The position numbers and the translations under genes were made by a program. The notes below the pieces were generated by a model. It was given only the letters and a program-made list of their open reading frames with translations, did no database searches and was not told the DNA's origin. A stretch of 64,000 nucleotides of DNA from Ricinus communis. Taxonomy: Eukaryota > Streptophyta > Magnoliopsida > Malpighiales > Euphorbiaceae. How positions within the stretch are numbered: position 1 is the first letter of the stretch; each line of letters starts with the position of its first letter. Positions 45,225 through 57,550 of this stretch are shown here, piece after piece. The stretch spans positions 23,546,285-23,610,284 of the forward strand of contig NC_063265.1 of assembly GCF_019578655.1 (NCBI RefSeq), in the 5' to 3' direction.

Positions 45225-46345
45225 GGTGCTTTTCAGTGAGTCTCGATCACTTTTATATTTGGTGCTCGACTGAGTTTGGTGCTTTCTGGTGCTTTTTGAC
45301 AACACTTTTATGTTTTGCTTTTGGTGCTCTTTCATGAGCTTCAGAGATCGACACTTTGTTATGTGCTTTGGTGCTCTCTCATGACCTTTAAAGATCGACA
45401 CTTTTTTTATGTGCTTTGGTACTCTCTCATGAGCTTTGGAGATCGACACTTTGTTATGTGCTTTAGTTCTCTCTCATGAGCTTTGATGATCGAAACTTTT
45501 TATGTGCTTTGGTCTCTCTCATGAGCTTTAGAGATTGACACTTTGTATGTGCTTTGGTTCTCTCTCATGAGCTTTGAAGATCGACACTTTTTTACGTGCT
45601 TTGGTGCTCTCTCATGAGCTTCAAAGATCGGCACTTTTTTATGTGCTTTTGGTGCTCTCTCATGAGCTTCGAAGATCAGCACTTTCTTATATGCTTTTGG
45701 TGCTCTCTCATGAGATTCAGAGATCGGCACTTTGTTATGTGCTTTGGTGCTCTCTTATGAGCTTCGAAGACCAGCACTTTGTTATGTGCTTTGGTGCTCT
45801 CTCATAAGCTTTAGAGATCGGCACTTTTTTATGTGCTTTGGTCCTCTCCCATGATCTTCGAAGATTGGCACTTCTTTTATATGCTTTGGTGCTCTCTCAT
45901 GAGCTTCGAAGATTGACACTTTTTATGTGCTTTTGGTTTTCTCTAATGAGCTTCAAAGATCGGCACTTTGTTATGTGCTTTGGTCTTTTCCCATGAGCTT
46001 TTGAAGATCATCACTTCTTTTATGTGCTTTGGCTGCTCTCTCATGAGCTTTAAAGATCGACACTTTCTTTATATGCTTTAGTGCTCTCTTATGTCCTTCA
46101 AAGATCGGACTTTTTTATGTGCTTTTGGTGCTCTCTCATGAGCTTCAAAGATTGACACTTTTATGTGCTTTTGGTGCTCTCTTATGAGCTTCAAAGATTG
46201 GCACTTCTTTATGTGCTTTTAGTGCTCTCTTATGAGCTTTTAAAGATTTGCACTTCTTTTATGTGCTTTAGTGCTCTCTCATGAGCTTTGAAGATTGGCA
46301 CTTTTTCTATATGCTTTGATGCTCTCTCATGAGCTTTGAAGATCT
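45225..46345. repeat. Array of ~48-bp tandem repeats (about 23-25 units)
   Basis: The unit reads roughly 'tgctctctcatgagcttcg', 'aagatcggcactttttt', 'atgtgctttgg', with length varying from 46 to 50 bases. It recurs from about 45225 to 46345. The array lies inside the small minus-strand element. On the minus strand, units of exactly 48 bases encode a 16-residue repeat like IFEAHERAPKHIKK, but length variation shifts the frame, so coding is doubtful. Confidence 0.9.
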
Positions 46346-46625
46346 GCCCCTAACATTCTTTTACTTCTAGTATCATCTTTAGATCCTCTCTTTCCTTATT
46401 TGGATTGGTGACTCGTGTATCCATTTGCTCATCTTCCTTGTTTTGATCCTCTTTGTTGTATTACATTATGATTTATGTTGGAGCTAATTGCCAAAGACAA
46501 ATAGGTGAGATAAGTGTAGTACTTACTTCTTGATGTTGGATGAACTTATTGGTGAAGAACATGAGTGTCCTTGCTTATCGTCATTAGCTTGTGATTTGTT
46601 TTGTAGAAAAAGGCTTTCAATTTTT
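46346..46625 (-). other. Leader of small non-coding element
   Basis: This is sequence between the tandem array and the primer-binding site, with no ORF. It makes the element a non-coding (LARD/TRIM-like) retrotransposon. Confidence 0.4.
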
Positions 46626-46643
46626 TTCCCATAGATGGCGCCA
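46626..46643 (-). other. Primer-binding site of small element
   Basis: On the minus strand TGGCGCCATCTATGGGAA follows the LTR by two bases. It is a variant of the TGGCGCCGTCTGTGGGAA site used by many plant gypsy elements. Confidence 0.75.
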
Positions 46644-46645
46644 TT

Positions 46646-47202
46646 TGATAACTTGGTCAAGAAAGGTAAGCTATCAACAAGGTCTTCAAGTCTGATCCGA
46701 GCTTCGATGTACCTGAAACAATGGTTGGAAAGTGTCGAACGGGGTTGTCCGGCTGCTCACTCCAATGGCTAAGTCAGTAATGGTTTCAAGTTGTAAAGTA
46801 TGTAGTAATTGTAGAATCATGAATGTACCTGACATGTTGTGTCACAGTCCTTTATATAGAGACTGAAGGTCTCCTAGTCCTACAAGGAGTATGAACTTTT
46901 AAATGTAAAGTCTCCTAATCCTAATAGGGTTAGTCTTTTTGGTCATACAACAGAATTCTAGGTTGCGTCAGATTTCTAACTACAGTCCGACTAAGACATG
47001 GTCTCCAAGACTTTTTGTTGTACTTGAATTTGGACTTAGTCAACTCCGTGTTTCTTGGTTATGACAATTCACCATGCAATGCTCGGCCTATTCTTTCATG
47101 GATAGCCTATTCTCTCATGGTCAGCCTATTCTTTCATGATCGGCCTATTCTCTCATGGCCGGCCTATTCTTCATGCTCGGTCTATATTTTGGTTAGTTAT
47201 CA
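46646..47202 (-). mobile_element. 5' LTR of small non-coding element
   Basis: This 557-base LTR has inverted ends TGATAACT / AGTTATCA. It carries five or six copies of a ~20-base unit 'cggcctattctttcatg' (47085-47180), fewer in the partner LTR at 44797-44967. It abuts the Helitron remnant at 47203. Confidence 0.7.
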
Positions 47203-47494
47203 ATAACCATTGCAAATATTCATATATTAGAGATAGAGCAATAATAACACTAACTAATGATATTGTTAATATTGTTAATGAAGAAATACTTGCACTAATA
47301 GTTGAAAAAGAAAAGATATATTACAGTTCAAATTTAATATGTAGAACGTCAAAAAGTGTTCATGAATTAGAAGTCCTTTATCCACCTAAATTTCTAAATA
47401 CTTTAAATTGCAATAGCTTCCCACAACATGAATTAAAATTTAAAAAAAAAAATACTCCTATTATGTTATTACGTAACATTAATCTTAGCATTGG
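47203..47494 (+). pseudogene. Helitron helicase fragment, left of the Athila insertion
   Basis: This is part of the Pif1-type helicase of a rolling-circle Helitron transposase. Blocks in order: YIRDRAIITLTNDIVNIVNE (47226), YYSSNLI, LYPPKFLNTLN (47382) and PIMLLRNINLS (47458). The 5' helicase and Rep nuclease are missing, cut by the LTR ending at 47202. The reading is interrupted at 47494 and resumes at 62652. Confidence 0.85.
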
Positions 47495-47517
47495 TGATGC
47501 GAGCTAAACACAACTAA

Positions 47518-48956
47518 TGATATGCATTGTGTTACACATATTTATATGCCCAATTACTTCTATTTTTGTGCATAGTTATCTTGTTTTATGCCAGAATCAC
47601 CTGTGTTCTGGTTCCTTTCATGTTTCAGGTGATCATTGATGGACATTATTAGTATTTGAGGACAGTACGTGCGAATACGGACTGAAATCCATAAAAATTG
47701 AATAAAGGCTAGCATTGCAAGGTTGAGCACGACCTGGACTATAACCGTGCTGATCATTGACCCTTGATATGGCCTTTCGCCACGATTTCCAAGGCCACCA
47801 TGCGGTCAGATAGCTGTGTGGCACGGCCGGCGCCGGCGAGGAGCACGTCGAGGCAAGTTAATTTTGGAACTCGGAGGTCGGCCGCTGGACTACCGTACTT
47901 GACGGCTAAGACATTATATAGGCAATTTTGATTTCTTTTGTGGGGTTCGAATTTTCTGACCTTAGATCTCATATACGCACGTGAGCCACCTCTTTCCAGA
48001 CTTCAACGTTTGACTTTGGGAGACCATGTCGCATATTGAAGGACGGATTTCAGTGGTTCAAGCATCACATTGAAGATCAAGGTGGATTTTGAGGCATTCA
48101 AGAGGCAATTCGAGGTTCATTATTCAGATTGCGAGGTTTAGGACTGTTCATTTGATTTGAAGAAGAAGGGTGTACAAGTTTCCAATTTTCTCTTCTGCAT
48201 TTGTTCTTTATTTTTTTTATTCGTTAGCATGAGTAGCTAGAGCTGCTGAACCCATTAGAGTTCCATTGTCTATTGGATTGCACTTAATGTTTATGAGATT
48301 TTGATTATCAATGCTTGTATTCTTCTTGCTTTCAGTATTAATAAGATATCGCATTATTCATAAGACGTTGTGAATTGTGTTGTTCAGATTGCTTTCTGTA
48401 ATTGAGAAATTCGTTTAGTAGTTGGAAATTTGAATAGCAAGAACTGGTTAATGACCACTTAGAGATAATGGTAATTAACTAGCCGGATTAAGAATTAACA
48501 ACTCTTAATAGCAGTAGATTTAATCTTAAGGCTAACCTAAAATCAATCGTAGGAAGAGATTCTATCGTTTAGGTTCTTAGGCTTAGGAATTTATTGTTCT
48601 CGAGAGGGAACTCAAATTCAATTTAGAACTTGCCACGGGTAATCACAATTGGTAATCAATCTAATTTCTACCTTCACTAAAATCTAACTAGCTTAGGTCT
48701 CCTTTGGATTTGCTTTCTTTCCTTGATTGTTTCACTAAACCTTTGCAGATTGCTTAATATTTAGCTAATCATTTAGTTTGCATCTAGTCATAGATTAGTA
48801 GCTTTGTCATTATTATTTAAGATTAGATAACATAAGACGCTTGAGTAGTTCTAGGCTCACCCTTTCCCGAGAATACGACCTTGATACTCGCCATTAGTGG
48901 TAGTCTGCATCGATAGGTTCACTACCTTAGATTGTAGCTACATAATTAGCTCATCA
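47518..48956 (+). mobile_element. Solo LTR 1, TSD ACTAA
   Basis: This begins TGATATGCATTG and ends GCTCATCA, 1,439 bases. ACTAA at 47513-47517 is repeated at 48957-48961. The family is Athila-like: its last 150 bases match the 26397 LTR's end ('gaccttgatactcgcc', 'ataggttcactaccttag'). There is no internal region, so LTR-LTR recombination removed the rest. Confidence 0.9.
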
Positions 48957-49428
48957 ACTAACAATCTACAAGTAAGTGCACCTATTCAATGTGATCTAGC
49001 TATGGCAAGTATCAATGTCGTATCCCATGGAAACTGAGAAAGCTACTACTACTATGCTATTCCTATTATCTAACCAATCAAAAGATGGTGAAGATCATTA
49101 ACTAAAAATAATTGAGAATGCAAATAAAAGCTAAATTTTAACAAAGAGAATGAAAGTTTGAAAAAAAACAATGAAACGAGTTTACCTAATTATGGATCAC
49201 TTTAGCTAGCCAGCTTAAAAATAATAATTTATCAGTTGATTGATTAAGAATTTTGATATGTTGATAAATGAATTGGCCTCTCTCTCCAGTTAACCAATTC
49301 CTAATCCTAAAAATCTAAAGTTGATTCCTAACAATTGATTTTAGAATAGCATTAATCTCTAAATTACCACTAATAAGAATGTCTAGTTCTTATTCCAGTA
49401 AGTTATACACTTATCTCTAAGATGCAAA

Positions 49429-50822
49429 TGATGTGCGTAAAATACACACATCTAAATGGGCTTTTTAAGAATGATTTTATGGACATTTGGATGTGAATTG
49501 GTCCCAACACTCACCCTATGCGTCTGTTTGTGTGCATTAGGTCCAAAAGAAGTCAAAGAATGATAAAGGGAAGAATTGGAGCATAATTGGATGCCGGCCA
49601 AACAAGATAAGTATCTGGTGTTGGTTTGGTTTCAACGGGCACCAACATGGTCGTGTTGGTTGCATTAAACATCAAAGAAAAAGAAGTTTTTAGGGGCACG
49701 ACCACGGAGACGGTAACGGGCATAAACCAAGCTCGTGTTGGGAACACGGGCATCAACCACAACCATGTTGGCGCGACATGGGGAATTAATTAAAGAAAAG
49801 AGAGAAGAAAGAAAGAGCGAGAGTCCAAAACCCTAATATTTCTCTCTCTAAGGGTTTTCTGAGCTGGAACCAAGGGAAAAGGAGACTTAGATCAAGGTTT
49901 CAATCGGATTCCCTTTAAAGATTGAAGATTAGGCGAGGTTCGTTGATTGGTTTTCAAATCGAGCAAGAGGAACAAGAATCGATTCAATTCGAGCAAGAGG
50001 AATTAGGGTTGTTTACTCTCATCCAAGGGTGTAATCGGGTTTTCTCTACCTTTACTCTTTGTTGTAATTGTATTCTTGTGGATTTTGATAATGAACATGA
50101 TTAGCTAGATTGATTAAATCCATTGGGATTTCTTTACTATGTTGGCTTAGTATTATATTGTTGGATTGTTTGGGTTAGTTTTGTATTCTTTTCGCTTTCA
50201 CTATTAATAAGATAATGCATTATTCATGAGACATTGTGAATTGTGTGTTTAGATTGCTTTGTGTGATTGAGAAGTCTATTTGGCAATTGGAATTTTGAAT
50301 AGCAAGAACTGGTTAATAGTCGCTTAGGGATAAGGATAATTAACTAGCCGGATTAAGAATTAACAAAGCTTAATAGAGGCGGATTAAAGCTTAATGCTAA
50401 TTTAAGAATCAATCGTTAGGAAGAGATTCCAACTTTAGGTTATTAGGTTTAGGAATTCAGTTATCTCGAGAGAAACCGGAATTGATTATAGAAAATAAAT
50501 CACGGGTAGCATAATTAGACTCACCAATCCTTTATCATTTGTTTGATTGCTAACTAGTTTAGGTTCCCTTTGGGTTGGCTTTCTTGTCTTGGTTATTTTA
50601 GTTATCAAATACTCCTGCATCTCCCTTAGAACTTAGCTTGTAGCTATTAGTTAGTTTAGAAATTATTCATCATTCATTTTAGGTTAATATAACAAAGAAC
50701 AAAGGAGTAACTCTGGGCTTTCACTTTCCTAAGGAATACGACCTTGATACTCGCCATTAGTGCTAGACTGGATCGATAGGTACACTGCCTTAGATTGTAG
50801 CTAACACAAGTAGCACACATCA
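49429..50822 (+). mobile_element. Solo LTR 2, TSD GCAAA
   Basis: This begins TGATGTGCGTAAAATACACA and ends CACACATCA, 1,394 bases. GCAAA at 49424-49428 is repeated at 50823-50827. It is the same family as the 5' LTR at 26397-27807. The empty site can be seen in the partner LTR at 61671-61682 ('gatgcaaatcac'). Confidence 0.92.
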
Positions 50823-51796
50823 GCAAATCACTTAATCACACAAGCAGTTGTCCAAACTCAATTGAATTTCTCAATTACAAAGGACTTCTCAAATTGATTC
50901 AACAATAAAGAAGAAACAATAGATTTTATTGTACTTGAATGAAAACTACAATCTTAAATCAACAGTTCAATCAATTAAGCATAAAACAAGCCTAGCATAG
51001 CTAAAGATCACCCCCAAATGGGTTTAATAAGATTGGTTACACATGTTCAGATTAAACTAATACAAGAATCAAATACATATTAAACAAGAATAAAAAAGAA
51101 CATGTACACCCTTTTCTCAAATGGTGGAAATGCTATCACCTCTTAAAAAACTCTGAATCCAATCTCTGCTGCTTAAGATCTCCTCCTTCTTTCCTTTGAA
51201 TCTTCAATCCAATCCTCAAGAACAACTATATGAATGATGTTGAAGTGGAATTCGTCTTCGTTTTCTTTTTCTTGATCGTCTGGAAGGTTGCTCTCAAAGT
51301 CTGTCTTGAATACCCCAAAGTTCTCTCTCTCCAGCATCCCCTTTCTCTTTCTTTTCCTTTAATTTTAAATCAGGCTTCGGGATCCAACACGGCTTGCATT
51401 TGGTTCGTGCTATACATCTGGTCTTCTTTCAGCACGGCTTGGATTTGGGTCGTCCTGCTCAGTACAGGCATGTTCCTAGGCCGTGTTACTCTCGGGAACC
51501 GTGTTGCAAATTATTTCTTCTCACCATGGTAAGGAATTTCAGCATGCACTCTAACCGTAACCATGCTTCTCAGCACAGGCGTGTTGGTAGGGTGGGTTGA
51601 ATATTCTAACGCCCCCGATTCATCCGTTTCTTCCCGATTTTGGTCCAATTTCTCTCTAACTTTGATGATGTACCTAGAAAAACACCTGAGATATAAAGAA
51701 AACTAAAACAGGGCGATTCTAATACAAAAACACATAATTTGCCCTAAAAACAACTCAAAATCAAGCATGCAAACATGTGTAATATCAAGGATGTCA

Positions 51797-51830
51797 AATC
51801 ACCCCATACTTAAGCTTTTACTTGTCCTCA
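51797..51830 (-). other. Polypurine tract region of the 15-kb Athila
   Basis: On the minus strand 'gcttaagtatggggtgatt' immediately precedes the 3' LTR. It serves as primer for plus-strand synthesis. Confidence 0.6.
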
Positions 51831-53279
51831 AGCAATCAACTGTTTAGATCATAAACATGCAATCAACCCTCCTTAAAATTCATGCATTGGATTACAATTA
51901 AGCAACATTTATTCTATCCCAAATTGAAACTCAACCAAAAACTAAACTAGCAATCTAAACAAGAGTAATTATCATATTAATGAATGAAGAAATTAAATAA
52001 TACATTCAACATCAAATATTCAAGAAACTATATGCCTCACAAAGGATCACTCTATGCATTCGGTGTTTAAAAGGTAGTCATCAATCTCTCAAAGCAATTA
52101 TATTCAACTTACTTACTATAGGCTTGCTCATAAATCCCATCTCCATTACTACAAACAATCAAATATCATAATCAAAGGGTCTTCACAAGGGTTGTAATGG
52201 GGCTTAAGTTTAGGTATGGAAATTTGGAAGTGAAATGTAAATAATTTTTAGACTTTTGCAATGCCTTACCCATAATTTCAGCTAAAAAAGGATTAAATAC
52301 TAAACAAAGATAATTAAATTCACTATAGTTCCCAAGTCTCTAAAACAAGATGCTTAAAAAGTGAAAAATGAATGAATACTCAACAAAGAACTGTTTTTTT
52401 TTCTTTTTGAAAAAGAACCAATAGAACATAATTACTTTGGATTGAAGAGAGCATCTAAACCAAATTTTTAAAGGACTTAGTGAATTCAAAGTACAAATAA
52501 AATCGGTATTTTATCCAACAACTTAATGAACACATTGCAAAAATTCCAGAAATAGGGTAGCGATCAACAAACGAAAGGCTTAATAAAGTGTGATAATAAA
52601 GCAAAATGGTAAAAATGAAGAAAGTGGATAGTCTTAAACTTGGCTAACCAATGGAAAACATTCACAGGTTGGCTTTTGGCTACAATGGTGAATCCTAAGT
52701 GCCCTTATCATTTCATAACATTTGATTGTTCATGTGACCTCAACAAGCATTACTGAGCAATTGCTAGAAATAAAAAGAATACAATGCACACTCAAACAAG
52801 AAGAGAAGGAGCATTTATGATGTATGCTCAATTAGGTTCAAAAACTCACAATTTAAGTGTGTACATTTGCATAAGGTGTCCAAATACCATCAATCAAATC
52901 ATCATTTAATCAATTCATATACAAAACACAACAACTAATCAAATTCAAATTAACTAACTTAAAGAATGGTCAAGTAACACTGGTTTAACCCAGCCATTAT
53001 GATAAACTAAAAATTGCTCAATAATATTCCAAAAGTAATAAACAACAAGTAGGAAAAATCACATGCTCATAATCATAACTATCAATCTTTCGAAGATAAA
53101 CAAAAAGCTAATAAACATCTTAAGTATCATAAATATATACATCATCAATAATACAATAAACAACAATTAGAAAAAAAAAAGCCAAAACAACGGCTTACCC
53201 ACCCTACACTTGAAGGACACTATCCGGAGTGTGTAAAGGAGTTAGGAAGCAACATAATAAGTATAAAAAGGAAAAGAGA
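51831..53279 (-). other. Athila 3' non-coding region
   Basis: No gene is seen. At 53200-53240 the minus strand has the box 'gtgtccttcaagtgtagggt', matching 31950-31973. The rest is AT-rich, as in other Athila 3' tails. Confidence 0.5.
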
Positions 53280-54706
53280 TAAATATGAAGAAATACTGCC
53301 CTACTCATCCTGCTGGGCTAGTGGCAATGGTGGAGGTGGTGGTTGTACTAGAGGTGGAAAATACTCGCCAAAGTCAGCAAATTCAAAATCATCCATCCTA
53401 GGCTGCTGCAAGGCTGCCTCTATCCTGTCCCCCTGGGCCAATTGCCTCTGTAGCAAATTCAGAATCTACCTCTGTGTAGCATCAAAGTGCTGGAGCTACG
53501 CTCTAACCTCTTGCTTGAACCTCTCAAACCTCTATGTGTGCTATCGCTGCATGTCGGTGATCCGATCAAGTCTCGCAGTCAGCTCATCAATCTGCACACT
53601 AGATGGCCAAAGAGCTGATGAGGATGAAGGTCGGAAGGGGCTAGGAATATCTATAGGTCTAGGGTGCTCCCCCTACTCCTCCTGAGCTGCCCAAGGTATC
53701 GAACGAATAAGTCTATACTCTATCCCTAGGGGCCTTGTCCTCCGAGTGAGCATCCTCATATGCTGCATAATAGAGAGGCTAGCAGGGGTCGTCTCGCCAA
53801 CAAGTGTCAACTCATCTATCAGAGCTTTGTCCAGTAGCTCCACCCTCCTAGCAATCCTGGTCACACAAGGTCCGAAATAGAGAAAAGTCTTCTTCGGGTC
53901 CCTAGTAACAGTCTTGCACTACTTAGCTAACACATAACCCATGTCCATCCTCATCCTCTGATGCAGGGCCCATAAACATAATACATCAGGTTGGGTGACT
54001 ACTCCAAAACTGTCCTCTCGACCTGTTAATGCATATGCTAGCAGGGAGTGAAGATATCAAAGCCTATTAGAGTGGCTGGACTCCTTGGACTTGCTCGGTA
54101 GTAAGGCTCGTCCACCTCTGATATGGTCTACCAGGCCCTATCAAAATAAATTCTCGAGTTGTATAGAGAGGCTTTGTAGTCATCTGATGCAATCTCCTGC
54201 TTAGTAAACAATCGCAATGCTACTCCAAGTTGGGGAATTCTCATAATCTATATATGTCCCCCTAACTTAAATGAAATACACTCTGGCTAAGATCAATCTC
54301 TAATTTGACTCTGGAGGAGGAAGGTGGAAGCGAACTCAAGTGTGAGCTCTCTGTAGGTAGGCTCCACTATGCTGAAAAAGGCCTCAAAAGGCTATATCTG
54401 AAGAAGCTCTCGAACCTCAGTAGCTAGTCCTACTGTCTCTAATGCCTGCCAGTGTATACACATCTCCAGCCTAATTATGCATCTGCGATTTCTTTGGTAA
54501 GCCTCGTGGTGGGGCTCACGAAATTGTAAAGTACGTGTCATGGGAGCTAGCTAGAGCTGGAGCTCTAGGGGCAGGTGGGGTAGGTGCTCAAGGTGCAGGT
54601 GGTGCAGGCTGTATAGGCGGAGGTGGTCTCACAGGTCTAGAGGTCTCGCCCATAGCCTTCTCTTGGAGACACCTGTCTTCCGGGGTCTTTCATGCTGATC
54701 AGCCAT
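53280..54706 (-). pseudogene. Athila 3' ORF of the 15-kb element, decayed
   Basis: It opens with ATG at 54706 and a basic head with SKRR (residues 14-17). Later blocks resemble the plant transposon protein family: LTLEFASTFLLQSQI near 54335-54290, FKLGGHI, and IPQLGVALRLF. The 63-codon frame at 53864-53673 belongs to its C-terminal part. At least ten stops break it. Confidence 0.55.
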
Positions 54707-54745
54707 AGTACCTGCATGAAAATTAATCAAAACTCTTAGTAAAAC
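54704..54745 (-). promoter_or_regulatory. Putative intron acceptor before the 3' ORF
   Basis: On the minus strand TACTAAG (54741-54735) is followed about 22 bases later by 'gcag' (AG at 54713-54712), then 'gtact' and the ATG. The layout is nearly the same as at 30269-30297. Confidence 0.45.
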
Positions 54746-55726
54746 AGTAATTCCAACACCAAACAAACAACCATTATAATAACAGCAGTAGTTTAACAGC
54801 AATATAACAACAATTTAACATCACAAGCACATCTACATTGCACAATCTCAACACATTTCAACATAGCAAAACAACAAAATGATAAAGCATAATATCACAG
54901 CAGCATAACATTTGCATTATGCATTCTCAGCACACTTGCATTAGTCAATTTCCAATTCAGCAGCATAATGAATAATTCACCAAACCAGCTCATAATTCAG
55001 TAAGTTCAAACATACAAAACAGCAGCAATAGGGCAATTCAAAGGCAGAAAAGAAGAAATTAAAAATATGAACGATAATAACGAATAAAACAGAATAAAGC
55101 AATAATAGCAAATCAAAATTAAAAGAGAAGTAAGAAATTCAATGAAACAACGAATAAAATTCAACAAAAGTGACGAATTTAACGAAATAGGAAAATTCAC
55201 AAGGAGATTGATGAAAATAAGAAACAATGAGATTCACAAAAATAACGAAGAAAATAACATAAGAAAATCAAGGAAATAAAAGCAAGCAACAAAAAAAATC
55301 AAGGTAGAAAAAGAAAAATATAACAGAATAACCAAAAATTATAGAAATAACTCAAGAAATTAAAGAAAAGAGTAGAATCACATACCAAAATAAAGTATTA
55401 AACAAGGTTAAGGGAAGAAACTTAATTGATTTGCTGGAAAACACTTGAAATATGAAGGAAAAGAGGGAGGGATATGGGACTATACATGTAAAGAGAGAAA
55501 ATAGCAAAAAATTTGCACCTGTGATATGATGCGGCTTGCGTATCATCGTGTGTCTCAAAACCGAGGTTAAGTGAGAGGCTGGAACTAGACTTTCCAGTAA
55601 ACCAATTTCCTGCAATTTTCAACAAAAAATAAAAATTTAGAGAATGAACTAGAACAAAAATGTTCCTTATCTATTAAAATAAAAGAAAATGAAGACTAGA
55701 ACTAAGAGAATGTTCCTCAAAACCTC
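54746..55726 (-). other. Spacer between integrase and 3' ORF
   Basis: This is T-rich on the minus strand and has no recognisable gene. It would be the end of an intron if the acceptor at 54712 is used. Hydrophobic frames here reflect the base composition. Confidence 0.4.
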
Positions 55727-57086
55727 CTATTTTTTTGGGCTCATGTGCTTGGCCCTTTCTTGTTGATGCAATACAAGGTTGACTCGCTCCTTGAGCTCCA
55801 ATGAATCACCATAGTAATATTTCAACCTATGCTCATTGACCTTGAAGTTTCCTTTCTCTGGATGGTACAACTCTACTGTGCCATATGGGAAAACTTGCTG
55901 GACAGTGAACGGTCCTGACCAATGGCTCTTTAGCTTCATAGGAAAGAGTTGGAGTCATGAGTTATACAATAACACACTATCCCCAACTTGAAACTCCTTA
56001 GTGCTCCTTAGCCTCTTATCATGCCACTTCTTAATATGCTCCTTGTAGATTAAAGAGTTGCCATATGATTGATTGCGCTACTCATCCAACTTGTTAAGCT
56101 ACCACTGTCTATGTTTACCTACATCAACAACATCAAAAAATTGCAAGTTTTTGAAACCCACAATGCTTTATGCTCAAGTTCAACAGGCAAATGGCATGCT
56201 TTTCCATAAACTAGTCTATATGGTGTAAAACCAATTGAAGTACGATAGGCCGTCCTAAATGCCCACAAAGCATCATCTAGCTTCTCCACCCAATCCTTCC
56301 TACTCACTCCTACGATTTTCTCTAAAATCCATTTCAAACCCCTATTAGTAACCTCCACTTGCCCACTAGTTTATGGGTGATACGGTGTAGAAAACCTATA
56401 TGATTAACCATAGCGTTTAAGCACCTTTTCTAACTGGGCATTACAAAAATGAGTCCCCTTGTCACTAATAAGAGCCTTAGGTGTCCCGAACCTAGCAAAC
56501 AGTCTTTTAAGGAATGGTAACTATCCTAGCATCATCAATAGGTAAAGCTTGCGCTTCTGGCCACTTAGAGAAGTACTCAATGGCAACCAAGATGTAATTA
56601 TTACCATAGGAAGAAGGAAAGGATCCTATGAAGTCGATGCCCCAAACATCAAAAATCTCAATAACTTGAGTGCTCGTTTGGGGCATCTCATCACAAGTAG
56701 AGATGTTACCTGATTTTTGGCATGCATCACAAACCTGTACAAAATGCTCTAGCATCCCTAAAGATCACTGGCTAGTAGAATCCAGAGTCTAGCACCTTCC
56801 TAGTTGTGTGATTTGCAGCTTGATGACCTCCTATTGGTCCTTCATAGCAATGTCTCAAAATCTGGATGATCTCCTCCCCATGTACACATCATTGAATAAC
56901 CTGATCTACACAAACTCTGAACAAGAAAGAGTCCTCCCAAATATAGTATTTCAATTCAGAAAAGAATTTCTTCTTTTGCTGAAATGTCATACCTTTCGGA
57001 AGGATTTTAGCAACCAGATAGTTTACAAAATCAGAAAACCAAGGGATATCATAACTAAACTGAATTGAGCATAAGAACTCATCCAA
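55727..57086 (-). pseudogene. INT: Athila integrase of the 15-kb element, decayed
   Basis: The N-terminal segment IPWFSDFVNYLVAKILP (near 57045) leads to a zinc-binding region ([10 protein letters not shown], near 56730). The catalytic core starts [20 protein letters not shown] (first Asp, near 56640) and continues with ALISDKGTHF (near 56470) and FSTPYHP. A later frame (56358-56119) has [15 protein letters not shown] and FGFTPY-like blocks. The C-terminal chromatin-side region (55939-55727) has WSGPFTVQQVFPYGTVEL. Several stops and shifts separate these pieces. Confidence 0.8.
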
Positions 57087-57140
57087 AAAATTTTCATCAA
57101 TCGCCTCTCATCAAGTGCCTCCAAAGTCAGGTTTTCTAGC

Positions 57141-57550
57141 CTAGAGAGGGTGGTCTACTACCAAGTTCTCAGCACCTTTCTTATCCTTGATCTCAATATC
57201 AAACTCCTGCAACAAGAGAATCCAATGAATGAGTCTAGGCTTTGCATCATTCTTACTGAACAAGTACCTGAGTGCGGAATGGTCCGTGTAGACCACCGTC
57301 TTTGATAGCACCAAGTAACATATGAACTTGTCAAATGCAAAAACAACGGCTAGAAGCTCCTTTTCAATGATGTTGTAGTGCTCCTGGGCATCAGTCAATG
57401 TCTTGCTAGCATAGTAGATTGGTTGGAACTTCTTATCTTTCCTCTGTCCTAAAACAGCTCTAACTGGAAAATCATTAGCATCAAACATAATCTCAAATGG
57501 CATCTCTCAATTAGGTGAAACCATAATTGGGGCTGCGGTTAGTTTCTCCT
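57141..57550 (-). pseudogene. RNH: Athila RNase H of the 15-kb element
   Basis: An open frame of 120 codons (57503-57141) holds [15 protein letters not shown] (catalytic Asp), [26 protein letters not shown] (catalytic Glu) and [12 protein letters not shown] (catalytic Asp). The domain itself is well preserved. It is out of frame with the upstream RT. Confidence 0.85.

Larger units (their letters stand above)
47495..51796 (-). mobile_element. 3' LTR of the 15-kb Athila element (interrupted)
   Basis: The pieces 47495-47517, 48962-49428 and 50828-51796 match 61180-62651 in order. Small differences are scattered (for example 'gtgtaatatcaaggatgtca' against 'gtgtgatatcaaggatatca'), so the element is not recent. 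Confidence 0.85.

Noticed and set aside
45500..45807. Repetitive peptide ORFs over the tandem array on both strands
   Set aside because: Units vary between 46 and 50 bases, so no frame persists for more than a few units.
45225..46345. CRISPR-like array
   Set aside because: Units are contiguous and degenerate with no unique spacers, in a plant genome; this is a tandem repeat.
53100..53280. Minus-strand 3' LTR start of the 15-kb element
   Set aside because: The LTR pair match puts the boundary at 51796. The box here is the conserved Athila tail motif, not an LTR end.
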